A DNA stretch of 24,772 bases from CAYJEJ01 sp964369315. Lineage in GTDB: Bacteria > Pseudomonadota > Alphaproteobacteria > UBA3830 > JAIRWN01. The DNA is taken from assembly GCA_964369315.1 (NCBI GenBank), contig CAYJEJ010000011.1, positions 1-24,772 of the forward strand. The letters are read 5' to 3'. The position numbers and the translations under genes were made by a program. Shown one piece after another: positions 6,950-16,407 of the stretch. A model generated the notes under the pieces. The model did not search any database. It saw only the letters and a program-made list of their open reading frames with translations, and was not told the origin of the DNA. How positions within the stretch are numbered: the stretch's first letter is position 1; each line of letters begins with the position of its first letter.

Positions 6950-8346
6950 CAACGTCTCCTCTCGCCATAGGGGTTATCGCTTTTTTTACATTCTAACACG
7001 ATTGGCACTCCCAAAAGACCAAAATTTTTCCGCAAGCTATTCAGTAAGTACCGCTCGTACGACTGTATTAACCTTGAAACGTTGCAAAATAAAACAAATT
7101 TAAGAGGTGATGTGCCCGTTTGCGTCATATACTTCACCTTAACTTCCATCCCATTACAAACTGGAATAGCTTTTTCCTCTATTGCACATCTTAGCCAGCG
7201 GTTTAATTTGCTTGTTTCTATTTTAATATTTGAAGTGTTATAAGCCGTTATGCTGGCATCTATAATTTTTGTTAAATTCAAATTCTTCACACCCGATACG
7301 GGCAAAAACGAAACGCCACCAATTTGCGACATACAATGACCTAACTGATATTTGACCTCGTCAAGAACAGCCTTTTTATCTTTTATCAAGTCCCACTTGT
7401 TAAGGGCGATAACAATGGGTTTATAAATATCTCCCGCAAGTTTTGCAACATTTAAATCTTGTCTTTCCAAGGGAGCAGTCGCATCAACGATTAAAATCGC
7501 AACATCTGAAGATTTTATTGCCCGATTTGCACTGTTTACGGACAAAAATTCTTGATTGTCTTTTACCTTGGTTCTCTTTCTTTGACCGGCGGTATCTATG
7601 AGAATAAAATCTGTTCCTCGATGGTGCCATGGAATACTGATTGCATCTCTCGTGGTGCCAGCTTCATTACTTGTGATAAGTCTTTTTTCGCCTATTAATG
7701 CGTTTAATATGGTTGACTTACCTGCGTTGGGACGCCCTATGAACGCAAGTTTTATTGGACGGGTAATGGGGGCATTATTCGTCTGTGATTCTGGTGACTG
7801 TTCGGCATCTAATTTTTCAAGGACTTGTTTTGATACTAAGGGGTTTTGTTCATGAAAACCAGCCTCTAAACCCTTTAATGCAACGTATAACTTTTCAAAC
7901 CCTATATTATGCTCGCCCGAGACTAAAATTGGCTTGCCAAATCCCAATTTATCATGGTCAATGAATTGGTTTTTATAAGAGTCGCACTTGTTCGCCAATA
8001 AAATCACTGGTTTTTGTCCGAGCTTTTTAAATACGCCCCTAATAAACTCTGCTATCTCAACGTTAACGACAAAATTATTATCAACCACGAATAATATCGC
8101 ATCTGAAGATTTAATAGCATTATAAGACTGATTGTTCATCTCGAGTGCAATATCATTTTCTGGTCTTGTCGTTACGCCAGCCGTATCAATTATAGAAAAG
8201 TCAATATCACGAAAAGACGCCCTGTGCTCTAGCCTATCACGAGTCATACCCGCCACATCGTGAGTAATGGCTATTCGCCGACCAACTAACTTATTAAATA
8301 ATGTTGACTTTCCAACATTTGGTGCCCCAATTAAAGCTAATTTCAT
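6949..8346 (-). CDS. der: Ribosome biogenesis GTPase Der (EngA)
   Basis: Double-GTPase protein needed for 50S subunit assembly. 465 residues. First G domain: P-loop GAPNVGKST from residue 7, DTAG at 54-57, NKCD at 119-122. Second: GRPNAGKST from 204, DTAG at 251-254, NKWD at 316-319. A C-terminal KH-like domain ends in a basic tail (NPYGERRR). The first P-loop has Ala where Arg is common, which does not touch nucleotide-binding residues. Eight bases separate it from bamB upstream, and its stop overlaps the fieF start. The bamB-der order is the same as in many proteobacteria. Confidence 0.97.
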   Translation of the reverse strand: MKLALIGAPNVGKSTLFNKLVGRRIAITHDVAGMTRDRLEHRASFRDIDFSIIDTAGVTTRPENDIALEMNNQSYNAIKSSDAILFVVDNNFVVNVEIAEFIRGVFKKLGQKPVILLANKCDSYKNQFIDHDKLGFGKPILVSGEHNIGFEKLYVALKGLEAGFHEQNPLVSKQVLEKLDAEQSPESQTNNAPITRPIKLAFIGRPNAGKSTILNALIGEKRLITSNEAGTTRDAISIPWHHRGTDFILIDTAGQRKRTKVKDNQEFLSVNSANRAIKSSDVAILIVDATAPLERQDLNVAKLAGDIYKPIVIALNKWDLIKDKKAVLDEVKYQLGHCMSQIGGVSFLPVSGVKNLNLTKIIDASITAYNTSNIKIETSKLNRWLRCAIEEKAIPVCNGMEVKVKYMTQTGTSPLKFVLFCNVSRLIQSYERYLLNSLRKNFGLLGVPIVLECKKSDNPYGERRR

Positions 8347-8354
8347 ATAAAATC

Positions 8355-9641
8355 TTATTGATAAGCTTTAACAGCCACCTCATCAGTCAAGATATAGAGC
8401 TTGCCGTTTGCCATGACTGGCGAAACTGAAACACTGCTACCACACGACGTGGAATCTAGTACCTTGCCATTAATTGGTGATAAGAACAACATAACGCCGT
8501 GTGAACCCACAACCACCAACTTACCGTCCGCCATTATGGGGCTGTGCCATATTATTTTCTGACCGTTCTTTGTTGCTTTTGTTAACGGAACAATCCACCT
8601 CGTCGTTCCAGTTTTTTTAGATAGGCAGACCAAATCTCCCTCACTAGTAACTAAAAACACACTATTAACTGAAATCAAAGGTGTCTGAGTGCAGCCACTG
8701 ATATTTTGTTCCCATATTTGCCGACCATTGAATAGGTTAAGCATGACAACCTTTCCGCTACTACTGGCAACGCACACCAAGTCATTATCTATCACAGGAT
8801 GTGCAACAATATGTGCAAGTGATGTAATCATCCTGTCAGGCGAAAAACTAGAGACGATTTGACTCCAGAACTGAAGTCCACTTTTGGCTTGAAACCCAAA
8901 AACTTCGCCAGAAGGGTATGGCGTAACAACGATATCGTCCTCTGCAGCACATCCGCCGCCACCAAAAAGCATGATATCCTCTGAAATACCAGCATGTTCC
9001 CAAAGCCTTTCACCATTTTTTGCTGAAAGCACTTCCAATCTGCTATCTATTGAAAGGATATACAACATGTCTTTATAGACCAAAATGCTCCCCCTTGCTG
9101 GAGAGATTAAATTTTTATGCCAGATTATATCCCCATTGCTCATATCTAAAGCATAGGCATCTCGCTGGCTGGTCGCCACATACAAAACTCCATCGCTCAA
9201 ACCAAGAGAGCCCCACACTTCTCTCTTAGATTTATTAGATTTGACCAACTTTGACCAAATTATTTTACCCTTCTTGATGCAATGGATTGAACCAAAATTG
9301 TCCAACACAAAAACATCGTCTTGAAAGACAACTGGCTCAGCGGTCAACTTGTTCGCGAGTGAGACGCGACCAGAGATTTTACAAGACCAAACCTGCTTGA
9401 GCGGAAAATTACAGGCTAGGTTTTCAACCATGCGACTGCTATTACACCTTCCTTGTGTCCAAGCACTATTCGACCTTGGCATATCTATTATAATGTTTTC
9501 CGATGCGACCGAAGGGTCAACTATCAAGCTTTCACTGACTATTCCAATCGTCTCCCTCTTTCCTTTGAGCGGAACCTTTTTTTCGCAAGCCGTGGCTAGT
9601 AATAATATCAAAAACAATGAAAAATATTTCTTATAGTCCAT
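8355..9641 (-). CDS. bamB: Outer-membrane assembly lipoprotein BamB
   Basis: Periplasmic lipoprotein of the BAM complex, which folds beta-barrels into the outer membrane. 428 residues. The lipoprotein signal covers residues 1-18 with Cys19 after LLLATA. The rest is a PQQ-type eight-bladed propeller: recurring strands of the pattern GxIxWxxxL, for example KGKIIWSKL, NGDIIWHKNL, NGERLWEHAG, NGRQIWEQNI and KTGTTRWIVPL. KGKRETIG follows the lipid anchor, a short motif often seen in alphaproteobacterial members. ATG at 9641 has AAAGGTG upstream and begins three bases after the yidC stop. It probably assists folding of the barrel proteins encoded at both 1-1627 and 17576-18334. Confidence 0.93.
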   Translation of the reverse strand: MDYKKYFSLFLILLLATACEKKVPLKGKRETIGIVSESLIVDPSVASENIIIDMPRSNSAWTQGRCNSSRMVENLACNFPLKQVWSCKISGRVSLANKLTAEPVVFQDDVFVLDNFGSIHCIKKGKIIWSKLVKSNKSKREVWGSLGLSDGVLYVATSQRDAYALDMSNGDIIWHKNLISPARGSILVYKDMLYILSIDSRLEVLSAKNGERLWEHAGISEDIMLFGGGGCAAEDDIVVTPYPSGEVFGFQAKSGLQFWSQIVSSFSPDRMITSLAHIVAHPVIDNDLVCVASSSGKVVMLNLFNGRQIWEQNISGCTQTPLISVNSVFLVTSEGDLVCLSKKTGTTRWIVPLTKATKNGQKIIWHSPIMADGKLVVVGSHGVMLFLSPINGKVLDSTSCGSSVSVSPVMANGKLYILTDEVAVKAYQ

Positions 9642-9644
9642 AAA

Positions 9645-11321
9645 TCACACCTTTGATTTTTGTTGTTTAGACATGCGTCCAATCGCCCATTGCTGAATGA
9701 TAGATAAAACATTACTCAACGTCCAATAAAGAATAACACCCGATGGAAACTGTGCCATCATGAAGGTAAAGACCACCGGCATAATCAAAAACATTTTTGC
9801 TTGTGCGGGGTCGCCGGGAGTAGGTGCCATTTTTTGTTGAATAAGCATTGTTAAGCCCATGATTAACGGCAATATGCCTATACAAAGAAATTCTGGCAAA
9901 GAAATTGGTATCAAACCAAATAAAGTTAGCACCGACGTCGGGTCTGCATTCGATAAATCCTTAAGCCACAAAAACGAGCTATGCCTCATATCAATCGATA
10001 TCGAAAACACTTTATATAAAGCAAAAAGTATAGGAAATTGAATCAATTGTGGAAGACACCCACCCATGGGGTTAACCTTTTCTTTTTTATAAAGGTTCAT
10101 TGTTTCTTGCGACAATTTTGCCTTATCATTAGCATAAAGCTTTTGCAGGGACTGTATTTTTGGGCTGAGTTCTCGCATTCTGTTCATAGAATGATAGGAC
10201 TTATTCGCCAAAGGAAAAAACGCTAACTTAAACATCAATGTCATCACTATGATACTAAAGCCCATATTTGACAGTAGGTTGTTTAGCCAGTTTAATACTA
10301 AAAATATTGGTCTAGTAATAAAATAGAACCAACCAAAATCTATTGCTAAGTCAAAGTGTTTAATCGATAGTTTGGATTCATAACTATCAAGAACATCAAT
10401 GTTTTTCGCTCCCAAAAACAAATTAAATGACTCCCCCACAGTAGTATTGGGGGCAACGTTTATAATATCGCTCAAACAGTCGACTTGATATGTTGGCTTT
10501 TTATAGCCAGAAAGCTCCCGAAACTTTACAGTGCTGACAGATGTTGGAATCAAGGCACAAAGCCAATATTTATCAGTAATTCCAGCCCAGCTACCATCTA
10601 AGCCATGATAACTAACGGATTCTTTCGCAATTTTCTCATAAGGGACTTCTTGTAATTTCCCTCCAAGATAACCAACCGCACCCTCATGTATCATGCCAAA
10701 TTTACCAGATTCTTCTGGTCGACCTGTCCTGCGAATTAATGCGTATGCACTTAATGTGGCGGTGTGCTTGCTGTTGTTGACGATTTCTTGTCTCAATGTG
10801 ATGAGGTTTTTCTCATCTATTTCTATTATCCTTTTAAAGGTTAAACCTTGTCCATTATCCCATGTAAGAATTAGTGGTGAGGACTTAGAAAGCTCTTTTT
10901 TTTGAGAAAGCCAAAGAGTGTTTTCATTGGGTAAATTTAAATGCTTATCAACACTGACCCAACCGATTTCTGCAAAATAATTTTGACCATCTTTTTCCTG
11001 AAGAAGGCTTACAGGTTCGCTTGCACTATCAGTGCTTTCTTTATGATTTTTTAATGTGACTTCCGATATTTTTATACCACGCAGAGAGATTTTGCCCTTA
11101 ATCTCAGATGTTTCAAAGCTAATGGTCTCTGCAGGAAGAATTGGGCTTTTTTCAGGCGACAATAATTCTGTGTTTTCGATAACATTGCCATTTGTCCCTT
11201 CATTGCTAGAGCTGGCAACATGTTTAGTTTGCTCATTTTGTGAAGGAAACAAATATTGCCAACCGATTAAAACGGCAAACATCAATATCATCGCTACAAA
11301 AAAATTTTTATTCTCTGTCAT
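9645..11321 (-). CDS. yidC: Membrane protein insertase YidC
   Basis: Inserts inner-membrane proteins alone or with SecYEG. 558 residues from ATG 11321. One N-terminal membrane segment (FVAMILMFAVLIGW) precedes a large periplasmic beta-sandwich domain, about residues 60-320, which is the long Gram-negative form. A C-terminal insertase core follows with YFITRPIFLVLNWL, VMTLMFKLAFFPLANKSY, NPMGGCLPQLIQFPILFALY and PSGVILYWTLSN. It ends with a short basic tail. The frame could begin at TTG 11330, but AGAAGGA is placed well for ATG 11321. It lies 15 bases after ettA and three before bamB, with overlapping signals for translation. Confidence 0.97.
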   Translation of the reverse strand: MTENKNFFVAMILMFAVLIGWQYLFPSQNEQTKHVASSSNEGTNGNVIENTELLSPEKSPILPAETISFETSEIKGKISLRGIKISEVTLKNHKESTDSASEPVSLLQEKDGQNYFAEIGWVSVDKHLNLPNENTLWLSQKKELSKSSPLILTWDNGQGLTFKRIIEIDEKNLITLRQEIVNNSKHTATLSAYALIRRTGRPEESGKFGMIHEGAVGYLGGKLQEVPYEKIAKESVSYHGLDGSWAGITDKYWLCALIPTSVSTVKFRELSGYKKPTYQVDCLSDIINVAPNTTVGESFNLFLGAKNIDVLDSYESKLSIKHFDLAIDFGWFYFITRPIFLVLNWLNNLLSNMGFSIIVMTLMFKLAFFPLANKSYHSMNRMRELSPKIQSLQKLYANDKAKLSQETMNLYKKEKVNPMGGCLPQLIQFPILFALYKVFSISIDMRHSSFLWLKDLSNADPTSVLTLFGLIPISLPEFLCIGILPLIMGLTMLIQQKMAPTPGDPAQAKMFLIMPVVFTFMMAQFPSGVILYWTLSNVLSIIQQWAIGRMSKQQKSKV

Positions 11322-11336
11322 ATAAAACAATCCTTC

Positions 11337-13019
11337 TTATCTTGATAATGGTTTGTATTTTATTCTTTTAGGGCTGTGTGCATCTGTGCCATATCGCTTG
11401 TGATAATCTGCCTCATAATCGGCATAATTTCCTTCAAACCATTCCACATGGCTGTCACCCTCAAATGCCAAAATGTGTGTCGCTATACGGTTTAAAAACC
11501 AACGGTCATGACTTATCACTACCGCACAACCAGCAAAGTCAACAAGTGCACTTTCGAGTACCCTGAGCGTTTCGACGTCAAGGTCGTTTGTTGGCTCGTC
11601 TAATAATATCAAATTCGCACCTTGCCTCAAAAGTTTTGCGAGATGCACACGGTTGCGTTCACCACCTGAGAGCAAACCAATCTTTTTTTGTTGGTCTGTG
11701 CCCCTGAAACCAAAGCCCGCCACATATGCACGGCTTTGAACCCTTTTTTTACCAAGCTCGAGTTCATCCAAACTATCAGAGATTTCCTCCCAAATAGTTT
11801 TATTCCCGTCCAATGCATCCCTGCTTTGATTGACATAGGCTATTTTCACCGTTTCACCGACATCTAGCGAACCAAAATCAGGGTTTTCTTCACCTGCGAT
11901 TATTCTAAATAAAGTACTTTTGCCAGCTCCATTCGCACCGATTACACCAACAATACCCCCAGCGGGTAAATTAAAACTTAATCCTTCGAATAAGAGCCTA
12001 TCTTCGTATCCTTTCCCAAGATTATGAACCTCCAAAACCTTTGTGCCCAAACGAGGTCCAGATGGTATATAGATTGCAACCTGAGTATTCTTGGCGTTTT
12101 TCTCGTCTTGTACTAACAGCTCGTCATACGCTTTGATTCTCGCCTTGCTCTTACTTTGACGTGCTTTTGGTGATTGTCTTATCCATTCGAGCTCTCGCTC
12201 TATTGTTTTTTTACGAGAATCATCTTGTTTACTTTCAAGCTCAAGGCGTTTTTGCTTGTCTTCTAGCCACGCTGAATAATTGCCTTCAAAAGGATATGTC
12301 TGTCCTTTATCAAGTTCTAGAATCCATTTGACGACATTATCCAAAAAATATCTATCGTGCGTAACTAAAACGACGGTTCCTTTATATTCCTGTAGGTGAC
12401 GCTCCAGCCAAGCGATTGACTCTGCGTCCAAATGGTTAGTGGGCTCATCTAAAAGCAAAAGGTCTGGTTTTTGCATTAATAAACGGCAAAGAGCAACTCG
12501 ACGTCTCTCTCCACCAGAGAGATTTTTTACTGACAAATCACCAGATGGGCACCGAAGGGCATCCATGGCGATTTCCACCTGCCTGTTAAGGTCCCAAAGG
12601 TCTTGCGAGTCAATCAAGTCTTGCAGTTCAGCCTGCCGAACAAGAAGAGCTTCCATATCCTCATCGCTCATAGGCTCGGCAAATTTAGCGGAAATGACTT
12701 CAAATTCATCGATGATAGATTTTTTTTCACCCAAAGCTTGTAAAATGTTCTCCTGAACAGAAAGTTCTTCATCAAGCACAGGTTCTTGAGGAAGATAGCC
12801 CACGCTTGCCTCCTTTGCGAGCCAAGCCTCTCCTTGATAGTCTGTGTCAATTCCAGCCATTATTTTCATAATCGTGGATTTGCCAGCACCATTGCCTCCA
12901 ATAATCCCGATATTTGTGTTCGGTAAAAATGAAAGCCAAGTCTCTTTCAAAATCTGCTTACCGCTCGCAAAAGATTTACTAAGACCCTTCATTACATAAA
13001 CATATTGGTAAGATGGCAT
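11337..13019 (-). CDS. ettA: ABC-F translational throttle ATPase EttA
   Basis: Cytosolic ABC-F ATPase that binds the ribosomal E site and gates the first elongation step according to ATP level. 560 residues, the EttA length. Two ATP-binding cassettes: P-loop GGNGAGKST from residue 41, signature LSGGERRR and DEPTNHLD; then GANGAGKST, LSGGERNR and DEPTNDLD. The linker between them (LELESKQDDSRKKTIEREL and onward) is charged and helical. No membrane domain. ATG at 13019 begins MPSYQYVYVMKGLSK, as in other members; its ribosome binding site is weak. First gene of a run with yidC, bamB, der and fieF. Confidence 0.95.
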   Translation of the reverse strand: MPSYQYVYVMKGLSKSFASGKQILKETWLSFLPNTNIGIIGGNGAGKSTIMKIMAGIDTDYQGEAWLAKEASVGYLPQEPVLDEELSVQENILQALGEKKSIIDEFEVISAKFAEPMSDEDMEALLVRQAELQDLIDSQDLWDLNRQVEIAMDALRCPSGDLSVKNLSGGERRRVALCRLLMQKPDLLLLDEPTNHLDAESIAWLERHLQEYKGTVVLVTHDRYFLDNVVKWILELDKGQTYPFEGNYSAWLEDKQKRLELESKQDDSRKKTIERELEWIRQSPKARQSKSKARIKAYDELLVQDEKNAKNTQVAIYIPSGPRLGTKVLEVHNLGKGYEDRLLFEGLSFNLPAGGIVGVIGANGAGKSTLFRIIAGEENPDFGSLDVGETVKIAYVNQSRDALDGNKTIWEEISDSLDELELGKKRVQSRAYVAGFGFRGTDQQKKIGLLSGGERNRVHLAKLLRQGANLILLDEPTNDLDVETLRVLESALVDFAGCAVVISHDRWFLNRIATHILAFEGDSHVEWFEGNYADYEADYHKRYGTDAHSPKRIKYKPLSR

Positions 13020-13037
13020 TATCTAACAACGAAAAAA

Positions 13038-13043
13038 ATTATA
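13038..13043 (-). promoter_or_regulatory. Possible -10 element upstream of ettA
   Basis: The minus strand reads a perfect TATAAT 18 bases before the ettA ATG, in the 123-base gap after lpxC. No good -35 hexamer lies 16-18 bases further upstream, so this is a weak call. Confidence 0.3.
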
Positions 13044-13142
13044 ACTAGCTGGAATGATACATTAATTAAAGAAAAATTAACAGCACTTAAGTTCTAGGTC
13101 GAAATTTTATCTAATAAGTCTTGTGTCTTGATGGAATCAAAG

Positions 13143-14051
13143 TCAGATACAGTCAACAATCTGCCAAGCACTTTTGGTGGAGATGAGTTTTTTCAGCAAA
13201 TTTTGGTTCAAAGTATGACCACAATTAAAACCAACAAATCTTCCAATAATCGGCATCCCTGCAAGTGCGAGGTCGCCCACAGCGTCGAGCACCTTATGTC
13301 TGACTAATTCATCATCAAACCGCAACCCTTCAGGGTTCATGATTTTTCCTTCATTTTCTATTACAACGGCATTTTCTAATGATGACCCCTTGATTAAACC
13401 CCTATCCAACAATGTCTTAACGTCTTGATAAAAGCCAAACGTACGGGCTTGGGATATTTGTTTTATAAAAGTATCATGTTTTAAATCTATTTCGATGTGT
13501 TGAGGGAAAACGCCCCTAGCACTGAAGTCCAACCCAACAGACAGAGTCAATTTTTTTTTATCCGACGGCTCTAAAGAAACAGTTCTATTCCCATCTTCAA
13601 CAGTGACCTTTTCGAGAACTTTCAGAAATTTTTTGGATTGAGGTTGGGAAGATATTCCGACTGTTTGTATCATTTCAATAAATTTTGAGCTACTGCCATC
13701 AAATATGGGAACTTCTTCTGATGACAGCTCAATTATTAAATTATCCACCCCAACGCCATAAAGTGCGGATAAAAGGTGTTCTATGGTTTTCACCTCAATC
13801 CCGCTATGATTAGATATGCAGGTACACATTGTTGTGTTGCTAACAAATTGCCAGTCGGCTTTTATGCTGTTATCGATGTTTTGAACATCACAACGAATAA
13901 AGCTGATGCCAGAATCAACTGGTGCAGGGTGCAAAGAAATTTTCACTATTTGCCCAGAATGGGTGCCAACGCCTGATGAAGAAATGCTGCGTTTGATGGT
14001 TTTTTGAGGTAAGCATCTTTTGTCTTTATATTGCGATTCCATTAGTGTCAT
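13143..14051 (-). CDS. lpxC: UDP-3-O-acyl-N-acetylglucosamine deacetylase
   Basis: Zinc enzyme for the committed step of lipid A synthesis: it removes acetate from UDP-3-O-acyl-GlcNAc. 302 residues from ATG 14051, the normal length. Residues match Escherichia coli LpxC with a constant offset: TIEHLLSAL with E91 and H92 (for E78, H79), RHKVLDAVGD with H252, D256 and D260 (H238, D242, D246), and H279 in FNCGHTL (H265). The frame is open back to a TTG at 14123, but the extra residues are hydrophobic and unlike LpxC, and overlap AT-rich promoter-like sequence. AAGG lies somewhat far (about 12 bases) from ATG 14051; ATG 14042 is also possible. It is not next to ftsZ, and is divergent from mreD. 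It shows that the cell makes lipopolysaccharide or lipid A. Confidence 0.95.
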   Translation of the reverse strand: MTLMESQYKDKRCLPQKTIKRSISSSGVGTHSGQIVKISLHPAPVDSGISFIRCDVQNIDNSIKADWQFVSNTTMCTCISNHSGIEVKTIEHLLSALYGVGVDNLIIELSSEEVPIFDGSSSKFIEMIQTVGISSQPQSKKFLKVLEKVTVEDGNRTVSLEPSDKKKLTLSVGLDFSARGVFPQHIEIDLKHDTFIKQISQARTFGFYQDVKTLLDRGLIKGSSLENAVVIENEGKIMNPEGLRFDDELVRHKVLDAVGDLALAGMPIIGRFVGFNCGHTLNQNLLKKLISTKSAWQIVDCI

Positions 14052-14093
14052 TTGAAGATAGACCTTGTTTTCAACCGATGCATAGTTATAAAT

Positions 14094-14123
14094 TTTATAA
14101 ATAAGAAATATAATCCAAAGCAA
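14094..14123 (-). promoter_or_regulatory. Possible lpxC promoter
   Basis: On the minus strand, TTGCTT (14118-14123) and TATAAA (14094-14099) are 18 bases apart and about 43 bases before the lpxC ATG. The region is AT-rich, so chance matches are likely. Confidence 0.3.
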
Positions 14124-14213
14124 TTATTACTACAACCAGAATCTCTGAAAAAGGTTGTTGAAATGATGTAAATCCTTTAAAGTCTTTATTGATTTTTATT
14201 TGGAAAATAAACA

Positions 14214-14687
14214 GTGGTTTTTGTTTTTTTGTGTGTGCTATTGCTCATCTCTGCCGTAGTCGATTCTGTTTTTTTCCCACTTAACGCTCAAATATTGCTG
14301 TTTGCATTTTTCTTTGATAGGAGTGTATATAAAAAACCTCCACTAGGTTGGGTTGAGTTAGTAATCTTGAGTGTGTTTACAGATATTTTAATGGGGCAAC
14401 ATTGCGGTTTAAGTTTATTGGGTATTTTGCTATTTGATATCATACTTTCTGTAATTAAATTCAAAAACCTCTCTAGTACTAATTTAGTGAGAACAACATT
14501 TTTAATTACATTATTTACTATAAAAATGGTTTTGTGTTTGATTCAATCAATCTTTTATCGAGAAGAGCTAGTATTTTTTAATATTATAACTGACGTTTTG
14601 ATTGGCGTTATAATCTTTCCTGTTATTTCGATGTTATTTTCGTTTATAGACAATAATCTGATTTTTTATGCTAAAAAAACGAAATAG
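14214..14687 (+). CDS. mreD: Rod-shape determining protein MreD
   Basis: Inner-membrane protein of the elongasome, partner of MreC, RodA and PBP2. 157 residues, nearly all hydrophobic, about five membrane segments. FFDRSVYKKPPLGWVELV followed by FTDILMGQHCGLSLLG matches the conserved MreD pattern in which a D-hydrophobic-G-x2-G-L block follows a short polar loop. GTG at 14214 is the likely start; an in-frame TAA at 14208-14210 excludes an earlier one. The gene overlaps mrdA by 20 bases. mreB and mreC are not immediately upstream, where lpxC runs the other way. MreD is poorly conserved, so the call leans on context. Confidence 0.85.
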   Translation: MVFVFLCVLLLISAVVDSVFFPLNAQILLFAFFFDRSVYKKPPLGWVELVILSVFTDILMGQHCGLSLLGILLFDIILSVIKFKNLSSTNLVRTTFLITLFTIKMVLCLIQSIFYREELVFFNIITDVLIGVIIFPVISMLFSFIDNNLIFYAKKTK

Positions 14688-16407
14688 CAGTCACACATTT
14701 AGATCTAAGCTAAATTTATACTCAATTTTTATATGCTTTTTTGCAATATTGCTTGTGGGACGCTTATTTTACTTACAGGTATTAGAACACGAACAATATA
14801 AACTCTTAGCAAACAAAAATAGAATTCGCATCCGACCAATGTTTCCGCAACGTGGTAAAATAGTCGCAAATGATGGCACTTCATTAGTGTTTGATACTGT
14901 AAGTTATCGTTTAGTGGTTAATAGCGAATCTAGTCGTGCCTTTGCTGAAGATATCAAAAATCTTGCCCTTGAAAAAGGGTATCCAGAATTTTCTAATTTA
15001 AGCCTTTTAAAGCATAAGAATAGGTCTTTATCTTTAATTATTAAAAGTGGCTTATCTTGGTCAACAGCTAAAGAGTATACGGATTTATTGAACAGGTATA
15101 AAAGTTTAAAGCTGGAGCCCTATTATATAAGAGAATACTCGATGGGGAAGGAGTTAGCACACGTTTTAGGATATTTATCAAAATCATCTGAACCAATTTT
15201 TAACGCTTTTGCAGAATATAAGGTTGGAAAGATGGGGTTAGAATATTTTTTTAACGACCAGTTGTCTGGAAAGTTTGGGGTTTATCGTACTGAAGTCAAT
15301 GCCCGTGGCAAGTCAATTAGAGACCTTCCCAATATAAATAAAACAGAAGGTGTTGATTTAAAATCCACAATAGACAGTAAATTACAATCTTTTGTCTTTA
15401 AAACCTTATCTGAGCAGAAGGCAGCGTCCTGCGTTGTGATGGATATTCAATCTGGGGGGATTCTCGCTATGGTTTCAGTGCCATCATTTGACCCGATTAA
15501 AATCTCTACTGATAGCGAATATTGGAAAAAAGTTTCTCAAGACCCTTTATCACCCATTGTGAATAAAGCGATATCTGGTGTTTATCCGCCGGCATCAACT
15601 TTTAAGCCGATTGTTGCCTTAGCAGGCTTAAAAGCGGGCGTAATTGATGAAAATACAAAATTTTTCTGTTCGGGTCATATAACAATACAAAACCACACCT
15701 ATCATTGTTGGAACAGGTCGGGACACGGCTTAGTCAACTTGAAACAGGCGATTGCTAAGTCATGTGATGTTTATTTTTTTAATTTGGCTCTTAAATTAAG
15801 CTTAAGTGACATAATCGAACAAGCAAAGGCGTTTGGTCTTGGCGTTAAAACCGACGTTGAGCTGCCTTTTGAAAGTTCTGGGAGCATTCCAAACACATTG
15901 ACCTCTTATTGGAACAAGCGGTATACGGCTCAAAAAGTTTTGATTTCCATCGGGCAGGGTCAAATCACTACAACGCCGATGCAACTATGCGTTGTTGCCG
16001 CAATAATCGCAGCTGATGGTAAAAAAATAACCCCCACAATTGTTAAAGAAACAAATTCTGAAAAACAAAAAGTTGAAAAATATTTGAATATTCCAAAAGA
16101 CCATATCAAGCTAATTAAAAATGCTATGTTTAATGTTTGCAATATTTCTGGCTCTTCAGCTTATGTTAATGGGCATAACGCAGAATATCCTATGTCAGGA
16201 AAAACTGGCACTTCACAAGTTGTCTCCCTTAGTGATAAACGAAGCAAACTATGGCAATATAAAGACCACGCTCTTTTTATCGGTTACGCCCCTTCTGATA
16301 AACCAAAATATGCAATCGCTGTCGTTGTTGACCACGGTTGCTTTGGGTCGGTTGTTGCTGTGCCGATAGCAAGAAAAATTTTTGATTATTTGAGCACAGA
16401 GCAATGA
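14668..16407 (+). CDS. mrdA: Penicillin-binding protein 2 (peptidoglycan transpeptidase)
   Basis: Monofunctional class B transpeptidase that crosslinks peptidoglycan during side-wall growth. 579 residues. Membrane anchor at about 15-37, pedestal domain with RIRPMFPQRGKI near 53-64, then the transpeptidase domain. Active-site motifs are intact: PASTFK with nucleophile S310 and K313, SCD at 365-367 in the place of SxN, and KTGT from K512. SGHGLVNLKQAIAKSCD is typical of PBP2. The start lies 20 bases inside mreD with no clear ribosome binding site, which suggests coupled translation; its TGA overlaps the rodA ATG (ATGA). It works with RodA from the next gene. Confidence 0.96.
   Translation: MLKKRNSSHTFRSKLNLYSIFICFFAILLVGRLFYLQVLEHEQYKLLANKNRIRIRPMFPQRGKIVANDGTSLVFDTVSYRLVVNSESSRAFAEDIKNLALEKGYPEFSNLSLLKHKNRSLSLIIKSGLSWSTAKEYTDLLNRYKSLKLEPYYIREYSMGKELAHVLGYLSKSSEPIFNAFAEYKVGKMGLEYFFNDQLSGKFGVYRTEVNARGKSIRDLPNINKTEGVDLKSTIDSKLQSFVFKTLSEQKAASCVVMDIQSGGILAMVSVPSFDPIKISTDSEYWKKVSQDPLSPIVNKAISGVYPPASTFKPIVALAGLKAGVIDENTKFFCSGHITIQNHTYHCWNRSGHGLVNLKQAIAKSCDVYFFNLALKLSLSDIIEQAKAFGLGVKTDVELPFESSGSIPNTLTSYWNKRYTAQKVLISIGQGQITTTPMQLCVVAAIIAADGKKITPTIVKETNSEKQKVEKYLNIPKDHIKLIKNAMFNVCNISGSSAYVNGHNAEYPMSGKTGTSQVVSLSDKRSKLWQYKDHALFIGYAPSDKPKYAIAVVVDHGCFGSVVAVPIARKIFDYLSTEQ

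Noticed and set aside
6950..6952. TTG 6952 as the fieF start
   Set aside because: ATG one codon later has the better spaced AGGAGA and a one-base overlap with the der stop.
11322..11330. TTG 11330 as the yidC start
   Set aside because: The ribosome binding site AGAAGGA fits ATG 11321 better, and MTENKNFF is a typical YidC start.
14052..14123. Longer LpxC starting at TTG 14123
   Set aside because: The added residues are hydrophobic and unlike LpxC, and the DNA is promoter-like. ATG 14051 gives the normal length and constant residue offset.
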